A DNA stretch of 64,000 bases from Chondrosia reniformis. Taxonomy: Eukaryota; Porifera; Demospongiae; Chondrillida; Chondrillidae. Both the position numbers and the translations under genes were made by a program. The DNA lies in the NCBI GenBank assembly GCA_947172415.1, contig OX359196.1:5705901-5769900 (forward strand). The letters are read 5' to 3'. Shown piece after piece: positions 1 to 13,000 of this stretch. The notes under the pieces were generated by a model, which ran no database searches, had not been told where the DNA came from, and worked only from the letters and a program-made list of their open reading frames with translations. How positions within the stretch are numbered: the stretch's first letter is position 1; every line of letters begins with the position of its first letter.

Positions 1-400
1 TAAGGGGGTGCTCCTCCCTTTTGCTTCATAGAGTGACTATGTTTGATGATTCAATTGTTTAGTCAATTAACACATATAGTTTAGGATTTCCTGGTACTAG
101 TTGCATGTATTTGACACTTATCAAAAGGAACGTTAAGCTTTATATACAAAGTAAAGCCATAATGTTCACATTGTTGTGGTAATTGAAGTTTATAAATTTA
201 TAAACATATAGTTATAACTTATTTCAAAGATGTAAAAAAGTTACGAGCTTAGAATCTACTTGGTAACAGTTTTGAGTTTGAATATAAACTTAATATATCA
301 GCTAAATATCACAGTCCATCCTTATAGTACTAAGACACGTGTATAAAAGCTTGAAATTGACAAAATGGTGTAAAACATGAATACAGTTGGTACAAAGGAG
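1..400. other. AT-rich flank, no gene seen
   Basis: AT-rich sequence without a convincing reading frame. It lies downstream of the minus-strand FAM181-like gene and probably includes its 3' UTR. Nothing else could be supported. Confidence 0.5.
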
Positions 401-946
401 TCAATGCCAGTACATGTGAACAGGTACTGGGCTAAACTGGGAGAATTCATTCATGTCGCTGTAGTAGCCTCCGTCCATAGGCGAGTGGTTGCTACCGTAA
501 GCAGGCGAAAAGCCTGGTCCAAACTCGTATGGCCCAAGATCAGTTGTCTCTTCTCCTGATTCGGAGAGGGTCGAATTGCTGTAGGGTGAATAGGGCGCAG
601 TCGTGTCACTGGCGACGGAGGGCGGATTGTCAAACATGCTTAGTACCTCATCTACTTCAGGATCGCACGGGTAAGGCTTTGCATCTACACTATCCCAAAC
701 TGGGAGTTTTCTTCCAACATCTTTCGGTTCGCAATAGCCTTTTCTGGTGATTGTAGGAATTGTATTTACGACCAATTCGGTCGACTGTTGAGCGATACTG
801 GTGGGTACCTTGGGCTTATTAGCCGGTTTAAGACGTTTCTGGATGTACTTCTTGTGATTTACCCTTTTCTTCCCATTACATTTCTTTTCCATAGCCCCCA
901 TTATCTTGTTTGACTCAGCGTTCAAGTATTGAAGCAAGTCGGTCAT
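401..946 (-). CDS. FAM181-like protein, possible TEAD-binding cofactor
   Basis: Single-exon frame of 181 residues. The N-terminus fits the conserved start of vertebrate FAM181A/B: 'DLLQYLNAESNKI' (residues 3-15), then a basic patch and 'VNHKKYIQKRLK' (residues 29-40). Human FAM181B, from memory, has DLLSFIDSASSNI and VNHRKYLQKQIK at the same spacing. FAM181 proteins bind TEAD transcription factors through an omega-loop peptide with an L-P-x-S-F-F core. Here 'GRKLPVWDS' lies mid-protein and keeps R-K-L-P but not the phenylalanines, so TEAD binding is inference. The rest is Ser/Pro/Tyr-rich and looks disordered, ending in 'PVHMYWH'. It is head-to-head with the LMO7-like gene 450 bp away. I am fairly sure of the gene and moderately sure of the family. 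Confidence 0.7.
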   Translation of the reverse strand: MTDLLQYLNAESNKIMGAMEKKCNGKKRVNHKKYIQKRLKPANKPKVPTSIAQQSTELVVNTIPTITRKGYCEPKDVGRKLPVWDSVDAKPYPCDPEVDEVLSMFDNPPSVASDTTAPYSPYSNSTLSESGEETTDLGPYEFGPGFSPAYGSNHSPMDGGYYSDMNEFSQFSPVPVHMYWH

Positions 947-1397
947 CGTGTAAATAAACTTTAGTCGCAGAAAAACACTTGTCTACTTGACTTTCTTTAT
1001 TTCGACCGGTAGGTCGTCGTTAGAGCCCGAATAAAGGCTTTGTCGTGATTAAGAGCTTTACTTCTTCACTGACTTGAAGACAAATAGCCTTCGCTTTTAG
1101 TAAACGTAGCCGGATATGGATCACGTGAGACAGACAGGCATTTTTCTAAAAATAGTTACTGGCTACATAGGTATCTATCTGGTGTATAGGTATATCTCAT
1201 CGTTTGTTGAACAAAAAAATTGTGCGAAGAATCATTTTATACCATCAAACAGTAAAACATACTTTCTAATGTGTAAATATTACATTTTCTTATTATTTGA
1301 CATTCAGCAAGAGTTTGTTTGAAGTGGAGGAGTAGATAAACAAACGGAATTATTACTTCCTGATATCCGGTACTTTTGTTTCGGCTAGGAGAAAGAA
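947..1397. promoter_or_regulatory. Shared upstream region of FAM181-like and LMO7-like genes
   Basis: 451 bp between two divergent start codons. It must hold both 5' UTRs and promoters. Somewhat CpG-richer sequence around 990-1110 suggests the minus-strand promoter. No TATA box could be assigned with confidence. Confidence 0.45.
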
Positions 1398-4300
1398 ATG
1401 GAGGGAGGTAATCTTGGCTTGACGGACAAAACACTAGCCAACGTCCAAGAATTAAAACGCAAATGTCAAGAATGGATTGAAGTCTGTTAAATAATATTCT
1501 AGTGATAGGCATCGTTATTAAATTATCCTTTTTACAATAGGCAGTTACAGGGAAGAAGTTTTTATTCGATTTCAGGAAATCTTTAGAGGATGGAGTGCTG
1601 CTTTGCGAGTAAGTTCAGCTTTGTTGCAAGTGTTCTGAATTAGTCTTAATTGAATAATCCTATCGCGCGTTTTTCGAGGCCACACAAGTGTTCTTTTAGC
1701 CCACTCTATTAATTCTCATTGTATATATCGTTGTCATGTATGAACAGATATGGATGGTATAGGTATGTTTGAAACATATCTTGTTCAGGATTGCGTTGTG
1801 TTTTGTGTAATGTAATTGTTGACTAGTATTTTACTTTAGAGGTAAACTTCATTTGAGAAGGGAGTACTTCATCAGTATGTTAGCAATGTAGCACTTTGTA
1901 TAAGGCATGTAGTAGTGTTGACATGGTTGGTCTCCATTGGAAAGCTTTCACATTGGTCATTGGGGATGTATTTAAGATGTATAATGGCACTCTACAATTT
2001 AAACTCTCCTTCAGTGTTGTTATTCTTAATGGGGGACTGTTGACTGGCAGTGTTGCTCTTCTCAAACATCTCTTGACTGGCAGTGGTCCCAATTACAATA
2101 ATAGCTATTTACATGTAAACATTAAGTGCTTGTGTCTCCCTTCTTCTGTTAGGCTGATGCAAGAGATTAGTCCACAAAGCATCAAGCGTATAAACAGACT
2201 GTCCACTGCCCACGCCCACTTGGTGAGACAATCTAATTTTATGTTTTATTAATGTTTTCATCTTGTTTAAATTGTAAGGTTTGCTTGCAGATGTTAACCT
2301 ATATGTACTATATACTTTTCACCTGCACTCAGTGGAGTCCATGTAGGCTTCACATCAAAACCTTCATATTTTTTGTTTTATGTTAGAATTTTAACACCAA
2401 GTTAGGTTTAAGAATGTCAGATATTTATAGTATTATTTCTTGATGCTTGTGCGCACAAGATATGGAGTATTAGTTCTCATACTAGAGATATTTCTCATGG
2501 ATTTGTGAATAGTGTCAAAATGGCTGACAGACATGTTTGTTGGTGCTACTTTACACCCAACTAGAGGGAGGGAGGTGCAAATGTAATGGAATTACTATAA
2601 TGGTTAATCTGATTTCATTTTTGGAATATGACAAAAGTGTGATGACAATAATCTGAGCTAAGACCTTTATGTACGTACATAGATGGACAGATAATTATTA
2701 TAAATACTGTGTTCCTCTATTGCAAGGATCATTGCCTCCTAATTGGAGAGAATCATATTGGGGAATTGGCTGTTTACAATTCTCTTTTGTTACATATATA
2801 GGACAACTTGAATCAATTCATAAAAGCTTGCAAAGATGATATTGGACTGAAAGGAGGACAGCTGTTTGAGGCTACAGACTTGGATGAGCCAACCAAGAGA
2901 AGAGGATCAGTACTCACACCAACTACTCAAAAAGAGGCAGATAGAAAATTGCGCAATGTAAGACATTGGTTACCATACAATACATGCCCTTTGACCTATG
3001 ATGTAATATCGATCACCTCTTACTTAATGAATGATGTAAGACCCACACTTTGTAACATGATACTCCTAGGCCTTTGGATTATCAGACTGTAAGCTCAGAT
3101 AGCTGTAGCAAATATTTCATTGATGAGAAGTGAAGCCATTTTAAGCAAGGAGAGATACAATTTTGATTATTCATCATCAGTTCTGATTATGCAATTTTTC
3201 CTCTGTTTCTCTTCCTCTTTAGGTGTTGGCTAATATTTATTGGCTGGGCCGGGCAGCTTCACAGCGATTTGACTATACAGGCCCCCAGCTAGATTTAGAA
3301 CCGTTTAAACACTTCATAACAAACAGGGTATGTTTCACTGAATGCTTCAATAACTGGTATCCTTCAGTGCTTCCACTCTCTCTCTTCCCCTCTCTATCAG
3401 GATCAGGTCTTCTCGAGCGTTGGTGTTACTATCTCAGTGAAGCAATCAATGCCTGGTACTGGTGACCAGTCAGACAGTTCCACTGCACCCTCACCATCTG
3501 CTACATTGCAACAAAAGGTATGTATGTTTGGTTGATCTCATGAACCCTGTTAATAGTTTAATTTTATTTTGTAAGTATAGTAACTTCTCATTTGACCCCA
3601 CTGGCCATGTATATTCCATATAAGGTGTAGTTTAAAAGGACATAGAAAGGTTTGTCCTGTTGCTAAGAGCTATGGAACCTGTTAACATTGGTTGCTAGGA
3701 TACTGAGCTAAGGTGTATTGGAAGCCACATGTCCCTTATATGGTAATGTTTTTAGATATTAAGAAACATTTCAGTTCTTAGCAAATGGTCTATGATTTCC
3801 TTATGCCACTATAGAGCCTTATCCATACCTATGCCACACCTCTTATAGTATATTTATAGGTAGGTTGACACACCTCAAACTACAATAACCACACCTCTAA
3901 CTACGATAGCCACACCTCTAACCATGATAGCCACACCTATTCAGGTTGATACATCTCTAACTACGATAGCCACACCTCTAACCATGATAGCCACACCTAT
4001 TCAGGTTGATACATCTCTAACTACGATAACCATACCTCTTACTGTGATGGCCACATATGAACTAAAGGCTGTGCAAAAGGCTATGATGAAGAAGTGAGTA
4101 ATCACTGTATCTTCACCAGTCCAGTGACTAGAATCTCATCGGCTTGGCTGGTTGGTGTAATATCTTCCAATGATTATTCACTTCTTCATAGCCACACATA
4201 TCAATTATCCACCTCTTATTATGGTGGACACGCCTCTAACTAATGATACTTGTGTCCAGTCCCTGCAGACGGGCGTTGAAGAGTTTACATTCCAGTTGGA

Positions 4301-7300
4301 GAGTACTGCAACAGGAAGCTTTGGTTTCCAGGTTACAGGTGGATATGGCAGTAAAATTCCAGCAACCATTGACTACATAGTTCCAGGTAGATGCCAGCAT
4401 CTATTATCATATCCTTTTTAGTGTGTAAACATACTATATGCTTATAAACAGTGAAAGTAATTTTAATATTCCTTTTTTGTTAACACATTGCATTGCATAA
4501 ATGGTTGTTACTATGGAAGAGGAACACTTTAGAATAGATACATATTACATTTGTATAACCATTTTAAAAGGCATATAAATATATAAATACATATGTTTCT
4601 AAGTTAGTTTTGCTTATTACTGTATTCAAATTCACCCTTTGAGAGCACTTGCTAACGTTTCCTATAGAGAAGTAGGAGAAAACTCTTGTATCCTCATCCA
4701 AATCTCTCACTAGGTTTAGTTCCCTATAGGCCTTTACTCTAAAGTACGTAGATGTAGCATGTAAGAAAATGGTGTGTTAGATTATTCTTGTGTTAATTAT
4801 TTAATTGTTGTGTAGTGTTTACATAAATAGTATTTTTGTAGCGAGTGGTAGCATTCTTACATCTGCTACTCTACTGGTTCTGTTTTATGCAGGAAGTCCC
4901 TCGGAAGAGAAGTTGCAAAGAGGTGATGAAATTTTGTCAGTTGATGGTCACTTAGCGGGAGATCTCACTCACACAGAGCTAGTGGACCTAATTAGGAAGG
5001 CAGGAAAAAACAGAACTGTTGCTCTTGTGGTAAAAAGGAAAGGTGAATACACATATTAATATACTGATATTTCTGGTAAATACACATATTAATTTACTAT
5101 ATTTTTGGATGTGTAACATGGACTTTATCAAAACACTATCTTTCTTATGTCTTATGTATATGACTAGAATATTGTATGAACTGAAGATCTTTTGAGCTTT
5201 TGGTAGCTGAGGATGTTTTTTTTATTTCTCCTTCTCTGCTGGGCCAGAAAACTGTTTCTAGGCATTCCACACCCTTCACAACTCCACCCTGAGTGTGTTC
5301 TTTGGTTCTCTTGGTTGTGCTCTGTATTGTGTTTTATATACCTACCTATGAAGTGGGTTGTGTATTTAATAAGTTGTAGGAGAAGCAGTGCTTGTATTTC
5401 CAGGTCAAACATAAGTCCATAGACAAATCCACTATGCCCCACTCCTACGTATGTGGGTGGCCTTAAGAAACTTTCTGCTAAATATTTTCTGAACTACCAG
5501 CATAGTATATGACATACGTAGTATAGTTGGATTGTTCAAAAATGAGGTGAAATTTTACTATGCAAATTTATTTCCTGAGCTACGTATATACGTACCTCAA
5601 TGACAACCTTACACATATTGGTGAGAGGAATTTCAAATTATGTCAATAATACAGCTTCCCTATGTGTCACTCCTCTTATCACTTGTTTGTGGTTACATAA
5701 ATAGCTACTGAAGCAGGGATGGTCATGTAGTTAGGATATCTTAGTTGTATATCGCTATTGTTGCCAAGGTAACTAATAAACATTTGGAGTTCTAAAGCCA
5801 CTCTTAAAGTTGTGAATGTTATGATTTATACTTGTTCCGCCCACTCATGTGACTAATGGGCAAGACTACAGTAGAATGTATGGGGAACCCTTTTCATATA
5901 AAGAGCCTTGTAATGGTGACCTCCAGTTAGGATAATAGAAATTAAATGGTTGCTTTAATCATGTATACATACGTATATTTCCTTTTATAATGCTTTCATG
6001 ACAGTACTCCATTTAAAATTAAAATTAAATTCATTCATATATGTAAATGTTCAGACTTTCTTGCTCAATTTATAGTCAATTTGAGCTTGAAAATAGTGCT
6101 ATATAGATGCCATTATCATTGAAATGTGCACACTACCAGTAAATTGTAAAGCCATCAATGGTTGTCAATATTTTAATCAATGAAAAGTATTATACTTTTC
6201 ATTTTATTAGTCAACTTTGTTTCTTTTGTAAACATAAATAGCAGTTGATGGCAAAGAGGAACAGTGAGAAGAATGTGAAGAAAATGTGATATGTATATAC
6301 GTAGTTAGTCAGAAGTATTTTGACACTCTGAGCAACACACAATCTAATGACAGTCTTGTTGTATTTCTATGACATAAATTAGATAGAGACTTCAGTGCCC
6401 AAATCGGAACTGTGATGAAATAATAATGTTGGAAGTTCCACTCCACTAGATTGTCCAGTATTGTGTAACAAATTAGTTTTCTCAGTGTACATTTACGTAC
6501 ATTAAAAGGAAAAAATGTAAAGATTGAACCCTAATACAATACATAGGTTGTTATTGTTACCACTGGTTGTAGCACTCTCCCGACCAGCCACTGTTGTTTA
6601 TGTTTATTCATTAAGGATACACAATCTGGTAAATACAACAGGAATACATGGGATGAATGTTGTATTATTATATTGTATCATAAGAGCTAAGAGTAAACAC
6701 CTTAAATGCTATCCAATTGGTCTACTAAAATTCCTACAGAAACTATGAAAAGCTGCCTGTTTACATATACCAGACTGTAGCTGTAGATCATTAACAATGT
6801 ATATGGGTAGCTATTGTAACTAATATACGTACATACATATGTGTAGAGTAAGACGTTTTATTAATTGGAATTCTTATCTTAATTTAGTGGAGAAAGCATC
6901 ACTTACTGCTGGTCCAAATATGAAGGATAGCAGAGGACTAACTAATGGAGACACTATGAGCAACCAGATCATTGGTTACCCTGACAAGGAGAAGGCAAAG
7001 AATGAGCTCCGGAAGGGGTCAGGTCCAGTTCGTGTAGTCATTCAGCAGAAAGCTGCTGCCTCACCAAAGCCTACAAGAAGGCTAGTTTCTGGAGACTGTA
7101 GCGAGAGTGGAGGAATGGGAGGAATAGGAGCTCTGGAACAGGTCGAGGAGGAGATGCAGATGGTGATTCAAGATCTCATGGCTGCTACCAGTGAAACAGC
7201 AACTACGAAAACTGTTATAGAGAACACGCAGAAAGAAAAGGCAACAAAAGGCACAGAAACTAAGATAACGTCTAAAGGGAAAGGCAAGGTGACTGTAACA

Positions 7301-9941
7301 ATTACTAAAAAAGGCAATCATTCTGAGTCATCTTCCAAAACTAATGGAATCAAGGAGCTTGTTACTGTTGATCCAGAGACTCTGTTTGAGACCTCACCTA
7401 CAGCTCGGCTGCTCCAAGAAGATGCTGAAATCCAAAGACCCAAGCCAAAATCCCCTAAGCCAGATGATCCCTTAGATACAGATGCTAGAATCAAAATTTT
7501 GGAAGAAGAATTGGATCGTTTGAAGAAAAAAACAAATGATATTGATGATGGGAGTATTACCACAAAATCAAAGGAGCTGAAGTGGGAGTCAAGACAGAAA
7601 GATCCGTGGCAGGTCATTGAAGGTGAACATGCAACCGCAGTTAACAAGATGAAAACAGAATTCATACATGAAACTGAGAGAAGACAAAAGATTAAGAGTG
7701 CAGAGAAAGCCCATTTGTTAACCACAGTTGCTGATTCCACTCGTTTGCCACCTCGTGTTGCATCAGTATCACCTCCCCAATCTCCACTAAGATCTAACCA
7801 GTCACCAGTAGTCCCAGAAACTGTGCAAGTAATAGACATCAGTAGCCTTCAGTACTCACCAGCTACAACTCAGGGGTTGGAGGATAAAGAGGCATACCTC
7901 AAAGAGCAAATGAAACAAGAAAGAAAGAACATTAGCCAAGAATGGAAGAGACTAGAAACAGAAAGACAAGCAATGGAACAGCGACGCAAAGTTGATCAGT
8001 CAGTGAAATCAGTCAAGAAAATTGAGGAGCAACGTCAGCAAGTGTGGCAAGAAGCCTTGAAGCAGAAAGGAGATGAAAAGCAGGCTACATCTAGAGAGCA
8101 TCTGACGGGGTTACTGGAAGACTGGGATAAGTTGGGTGCAGAGCTTAACAGAGTATTGGAAAACTCAGATTTACCCACACAAAACAGCGACAGGGAAGAT
8201 GCATTGAGGAAACTGGAGGAATACAGGCAGAAGCAGAGGAAGGAAGAAAAAATGTTGATGGCAAATGAGATTCAAAGACAGTTGGAAGAGGGGCAGTATA
8301 GACAAAAAGTAGCTATGGAAGAGCAGAAGCTAAGAGAAATGGTGGAGAGGGTAAGATTTGAAGAGGAAAGAAAAGAAAAGCTTCTTAAGGAAGAAACTCA
8401 ACGTCAAAAAGAAGCAAAGAGAAAAGTTCAAAAAGAAGCTGTATGGATTATGGAGTTGGAACAAAGATCTCGTCAGGCTAGAGAGAAGCAAATGGAAGAG
8501 GATGAGAGAAACAGAATGGCCAAGGAAGCGGAAAAACAGAGATTAAAGGAGACAGAATGGATTCGTGATCTTGAGAGCCGCAGTGCTGACCGATCCAGAA
8601 GGGCAATGAGTGATGAAGGGAGACCCAGCAGTGAGACACTGCAACTATTCAGTGATTTAATGGCTCACGCAGACACCAAACCACCTTCTTTCAATCCACC
8701 ATCGCTCCGGGCAACTGAAGGTGCCACACAAGCTCAGTACATCCCACCATCTCCCTCGAGTGTGAGGGCAGGTTACTCACCCTATGATAAGAACCTCCCA
8801 TATAAGGCATCCATGTCACAAAGCTTCCAACAACTCTCTACCAACAATGATGACTTCAGCTATCTCACTCAAGGCAGTCAGCTAAGAAACATTGCCTTGG
8901 TTGGTGATGTCCACCAGACTGCCCCACAAAAAATGTCATGGAGGGACCCGCCCACAAAATTGTCTAACCCTCCCCCTCAGCATCCAATTACTGCAAGCCC
9001 AAAGATTAATCACCAACAGTCATTCAACCAGTACCCACTGAAGACCCAGTTGTGTTCAAGCTGTTCCTGTCCCTTAGGTAAAGAGCCATCCATGAGTGTG
9101 GGTTCTGCTGGATTGCAGTACCACATGGAATGCTTCAAGTGTGCAGTTTGTCACAGTCCCCTAGCTAGGAGCTCTACATCAGTCACTGTACTACTGCATG
9201 ACAGCAAACCACACTGCTGGGGCTGCTACAGCAATCAAGCAGGTAATGTGTGCATACGTACGTACTATAGGTAAGTCTATTGGAGCTATCTGCAACGAAA
9301 GTTGAGTTAGATTGAATGTTTTTGCTGATGAAGACCTACGGGTTGAAATGCTCAATTTTCATTGCAGATAGCTTCAATAGACTTATCTATCATACATACA
9401 TACATATAGCTGTGGCACTCTAGATGGTTAACTTGTTATTTTACAGCATTACCATCTTTGAAAGGGTTCATCTTCTAATTTTTGAGTGTCTCAAGAATTT
9501 TCAGTTTGATATTCTTGTTGAATATTTTGACCCCTGGGGTCTTCTTCTTTGGTATATAAGTTCTTCAGTTGATGAATAAGATCTCTGGGATTGAAATGTG
9601 CAGCTAGATATGTAACACTGGGAATTGTATTTTTATATGTCAAAAATATTGAAAGATGAATCTTCAAAGATACTTAAATTCGATGCAGTTACGTAGAAGA
9701 ACCTCATCATATCATGTATATGTACAGCATTAGTACTAATAATCAGTACATTGTAACTCAAACATTCTTTTGCTCTAAAACATTTGGCAGCAATAATTAT
9801 TACCGAAATATTGACTTTAAAAGTTGTTTTGTGGTATTATTTGTCAACAGAACGTAGAGCTCATTACTGTAGTATGTGTTGTGTAACAATTTAGAATCTC
9901 TTCAAATGTCTCTTGCAGGATTGTTAACAACAGAATGCTAG
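1398..9941 (+). CDS. LMO7/LIMCH1-family CH-PDZ-LIM protein
   Basis: Ten exons: 1398-1481, 1541-1608, 2153-2222, 2802-2957, 3223-3327, 3401-3517, 4269-4386, 4893-5042, 6888-9242, 9919-9941; 1081 residues, all phases close. Exons 1-5 encode a calponin-homology domain with LMO7 hallmarks ('WIEAVTGKKF', 'DGVLLCELM', 'DNLNQFIKAC', 'ANIYWLGRAA'). Exons 7-8 encode one PDZ domain (residues about 200-290; 'GSFGFQVTGGYG', 'RGDEILSVDG'). The 2.4-kb exon 9 carries a charged coiled-coil region and then a C-terminal LIM zinc domain (C-x2-C, 'YHMECFKCAVC', 'CWGC'). The family links actin and adherens junctions in animal epithelia. PDZ follows CH almost directly, whereas human LMO7 has a long spacer. Exon 9 may hide no further exon, but the 1.8-kb intron 5043-6887 was not fully excluded. 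Confidence 0.92.
3855..4050. repeat. 60-bp minisatellite in LMO7-like intron 6
   Basis: About 2.5 head-to-tail units of ~60 bp, each built from sub-blocks such as 'ctctaactacgatagccaca' and 'accatgatagccacacctat'. Two full units (from about 3910) are almost identical, so the expansion is recent. The track lies wholly in an intron. Confidence 0.85.
4665..4785 (-). repeat. Dispersed intronic repeat, copy 1
   Basis: Reverse-orientation copy of a family also found at about 10375-10532, 25876-25951 and 30580-30742. The shared core is 'ggtttagttccctataggcc' plus 'tcctcatccaaa'. A separate 3' fragment of the same family lies at 5225-5275 ('ctgggccagaaaactgtttc'). No coding capacity. SINE or MITE is possible; no clear ends or target duplications were resolved. 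Confidence 0.8.
5225..5275 (+). repeat. Dispersed intronic repeat, 3' fragment
   Basis: Matches only the last third of the repeat family ('gctgggccagaaaactgttt', then 'ggcattccacacccttca'). It is in the opposite orientation to the 4665-4785 copy in the neighbouring LMO7-like intron. Confidence 0.7.
9271..9387. repeat. Fold-back (MITE-like) hairpin, 117 bp
   Basis: Near-perfect inverted repeat. The left arm at 9271-9306 ('gtaagtctattggagctatc...') pairs with the right arm at 9351-9387 ('...gatagcttcaatagacttat'). The ~45-bp loop contains 'gacctacgggttgaaatg'. It begins only 28 bp after the exon 9 donor of the LMO7-like gene. There is no internal coding. It could be a MITE or a structured intronic RNA. 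Confidence 0.8.
9453..9672. repeat. MITE-like element, ~220 bp, with terminal inverted repeats
   Basis: The left end 'catctttgaaagggttcatc' is imperfectly complementary to the right end 'gaaagatgaatcttcaaaga'. The interior has 'ttttgacccctggggtc' and 'gggattgaaatg', the latter also in the loop of the 9271-9387 hairpin. A related copy in the other orientation lies at about 22085-22215. Confidence 0.65.
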
Positions 9942-10053
9942 AAAAGGAAAATCAGATGAACGTAGTCTTAACCCTCAAACTATACATAATGCTTTATCTC
10001 GTAGGACTGACAAGATGCATAAAATACTACTGTATTTTTGTTATTGTAACCAG

Positions 10054-13000
10054 TTATCCAGTTTTATACATTTGATAGTGTTCTTTAATCCATTTTGAAA
10101 TGTGCTCCATTTCAATTTTTCGAGCTTGCACTAACTCTGGAGGGTCATTAGGGGTTGCTGCTCGTAAATCCAAATGGTGGGCTCCATTTGGGATTACTAT
10201 GGCAACTAGTGTATCAGAAATGGAATGCAAAACACCACCCCCAGACCACGGATCTAAATCACCATTGCTGCACAGGATGAGAAAATAATAAAATGTCCAT
10301 AGTAAACATTTCAGGGTGATGTTTCAACCACAAATTTAACAAGCAATTCACATCACATATATACTGCATTAATAATCTAACACACCATTTTTCTTACATC
10401 TACTTTAGAGTAGAAGGCCTAAAGGGAACTAAACCTAGTGAGAGCTTTGGATGAGGATACAAGAGTACTTCTCCTACTTCTCTTCTCATTCACTGGGCCA
10501 GAAAGCTGTTTCTGGGAATTCCACCCTTCATTAGTAAAGGGTAATCTTTGTCTTTTTCTTGATCTTTTGTGAGTCCTTGCATGTATATTGTCAATGTGTA
10601 AATTTCAAGGTGCAGCATACTATAAAGGAAATGTAATGTTAAGGTGAATAGTGGAGTACCTGAATACTATGTTACTGTGGGAGGCTATGTTTTTCCCTCC
10701 ATATTCCAGTATCACTTGGTTAGGCCTGGGAATCACATCCCACTGCTCCTTGCATCCAGCAGAAAAGACCTCAAAATTCCACTATAATTCAAAAGTGCAA
10801 TTTTTTTAGTGTGTCCCTTAGTAACCATACAGAGCTGCCTTACACCATATATGGTGAAGCACCTTGCATAGGTTCACAAGCTAAGGTTATCATTTTTTGG
10901 ACATGATAAAGATAACTTTTTATATAAGATATTACCAAATACACCACAACAAAACACAAAGCCATATATAGATATATACACATACACATAATGTATATAT
11001 TACATAATCCAGTACCCTAAAAGAGATGGTGGGGGCAAAATTGGGCAGCCTAGTGGAGCTGTTAGTTTGACCCATAACCACAGAGAGTCTCATAGGATAA
11101 CTTGATTGGTTTCACTGCCTTTAATTATTGAAGCTTGTGTACCTTACAGACAAGGACAACCAGGTATTAAATGTTTGTGGTTTTAGAAAACAGGAGGAAC
11201 ATTACAGTGGTCAACACTGCAGACAACCATCCAGATGAGGACAACTGTAATGTTTTGTAGCTAAAATAACATTCAGAAAAGGCACATTTGTCATTTTGAT
11301 GTGGGACGGGGGTTCAATGACCCTTGCAGAATAGAACTACATGAGAACACATACCCACGAGTGACAAGAAAATAACAATCCACTAAGTACCCTAATTACA
11401 CAATATGTGACTTTGTCACTACTGCTAATCTAATTGACATACAAATTACACAAACATTATCAAATCAGTGAACAAAAGCTGGCAGATTGATATACAGAAG
11501 TCAAAAGTGTATAATCACACTTATATATACATATAAAGTTTTCTGTGCTATATAAAAAGGGGAGTTGATTGTTCTGAGCTGTGCAAAGGCTATGATAATA
11601 AGCAAAATATATATAACTTGCACTGTATACGTATATATATATAGCATAAACTTTCAAAATAAGAATCATTGATGAGCATAATCAGTTTCATTATGATAGC
11701 CAAACACATTTGAATACTCTTGAACACACACACAAAATACAGAGATAACTAACTGGTATAAATGGAAACATGTCTGTCACTCCATTGCTGCACATAGGCA
11801 TAACCATCTCTGTACATGCCTGTGAGAGTGTGGGGAGTCAAGGTCACACACACACAGTGGCCATTATTACAGAAATAAAAAGAAGTGTGGGTGGTCTTGT
11901 TTTGATCATGAAAAGAACAACTTTGCAACACTCACTGACAAGGGTACAAACCTGGTAACTCCAACCTCTCTCTCCCAAATAAGAAACAGCATCACTGGAT
12001 AGATTGAGACACTTTGCCACTCCAGTGTAGTTGAAGTACACATTGACTGCTTCAAATATTGCCTGCAATAGCTATAGAAGAAACTTACTAAATGATGACA
12101 TATTTACACAAGTGGAATGATACAGAACCTGTTTGTCATCTTCAAATGGAGATTTTAGTTTTGAGCAGGAAACATTGACTGGCCACGCGGGGAGTGGCTC
12201 CATGAAGGAGGCAGGATAAGGATAGTCAACTACAAGAAGAAGTTGTACTACATGCATGACAATCATAGCAATACAAACCACTTACCCATTGCCATATCAA
12301 AGTACACATTGCTGAGCCAATCCATTAAAGGTTCAACTGCTTTAATCTTGGTACAGAGCTTAAAAGTCTCTATCACCCAATCCAATCCTCCTGAACTGTT
12401 TGCCACCCTTTGAAAGGCACTCCAAGACTTTTTAACATTCTCAGCACAATTAGGGGTTAGCTTTTTAAAGTCACTAGTGATTATCTCAAAAGGTGCCTGA
12501 AAGAGACACAGAGTTGCCCACAATCAATGAGCCATGGCTAGCATAACCAACCAAGTCTCTCACATCACAGTTGGTTAGATTACCAAACTGCCAAATTGGG
12601 GCTGAAGCAGACAGAGCCCTGAGGGAGGTACATAGAAAATTATACAACTAGGTATATTTTGGTTGTCCATGGTACAATATGAAAACAGCTCAAACACTTG
12701 CTACCTGCCCTTACCCTTGCACTGCACTTGGGTATTTCATCCTAAGCCAAGCTGCTAACATGCCTAATGAAGGAGAACAAACTTGATATTTGAAGAATTA
12801 GTGCGGTGATTTATTTTCCATTTTGCTTTGCATACCTCCATAACTACCACCAAAAGCAATGACAGGGCTTCTGTTTGCCCTGCTTACTGTTCTCTTTAGG
12901 TGATCAATCAACCACACAAAATCTGCCAAAGCTTGTTCACTGGAGAGGTAGTTTAAAACTGTTTTATTCTAACAAAGCAGTGTAATTACAATAAGACTCA

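Noticed and set aside
7318-7839. Minus-strand 173-residue frame
   Set aside because: Shadow of the large LMO7-like exon; composition mirrors the acidic coiled-coil codons.
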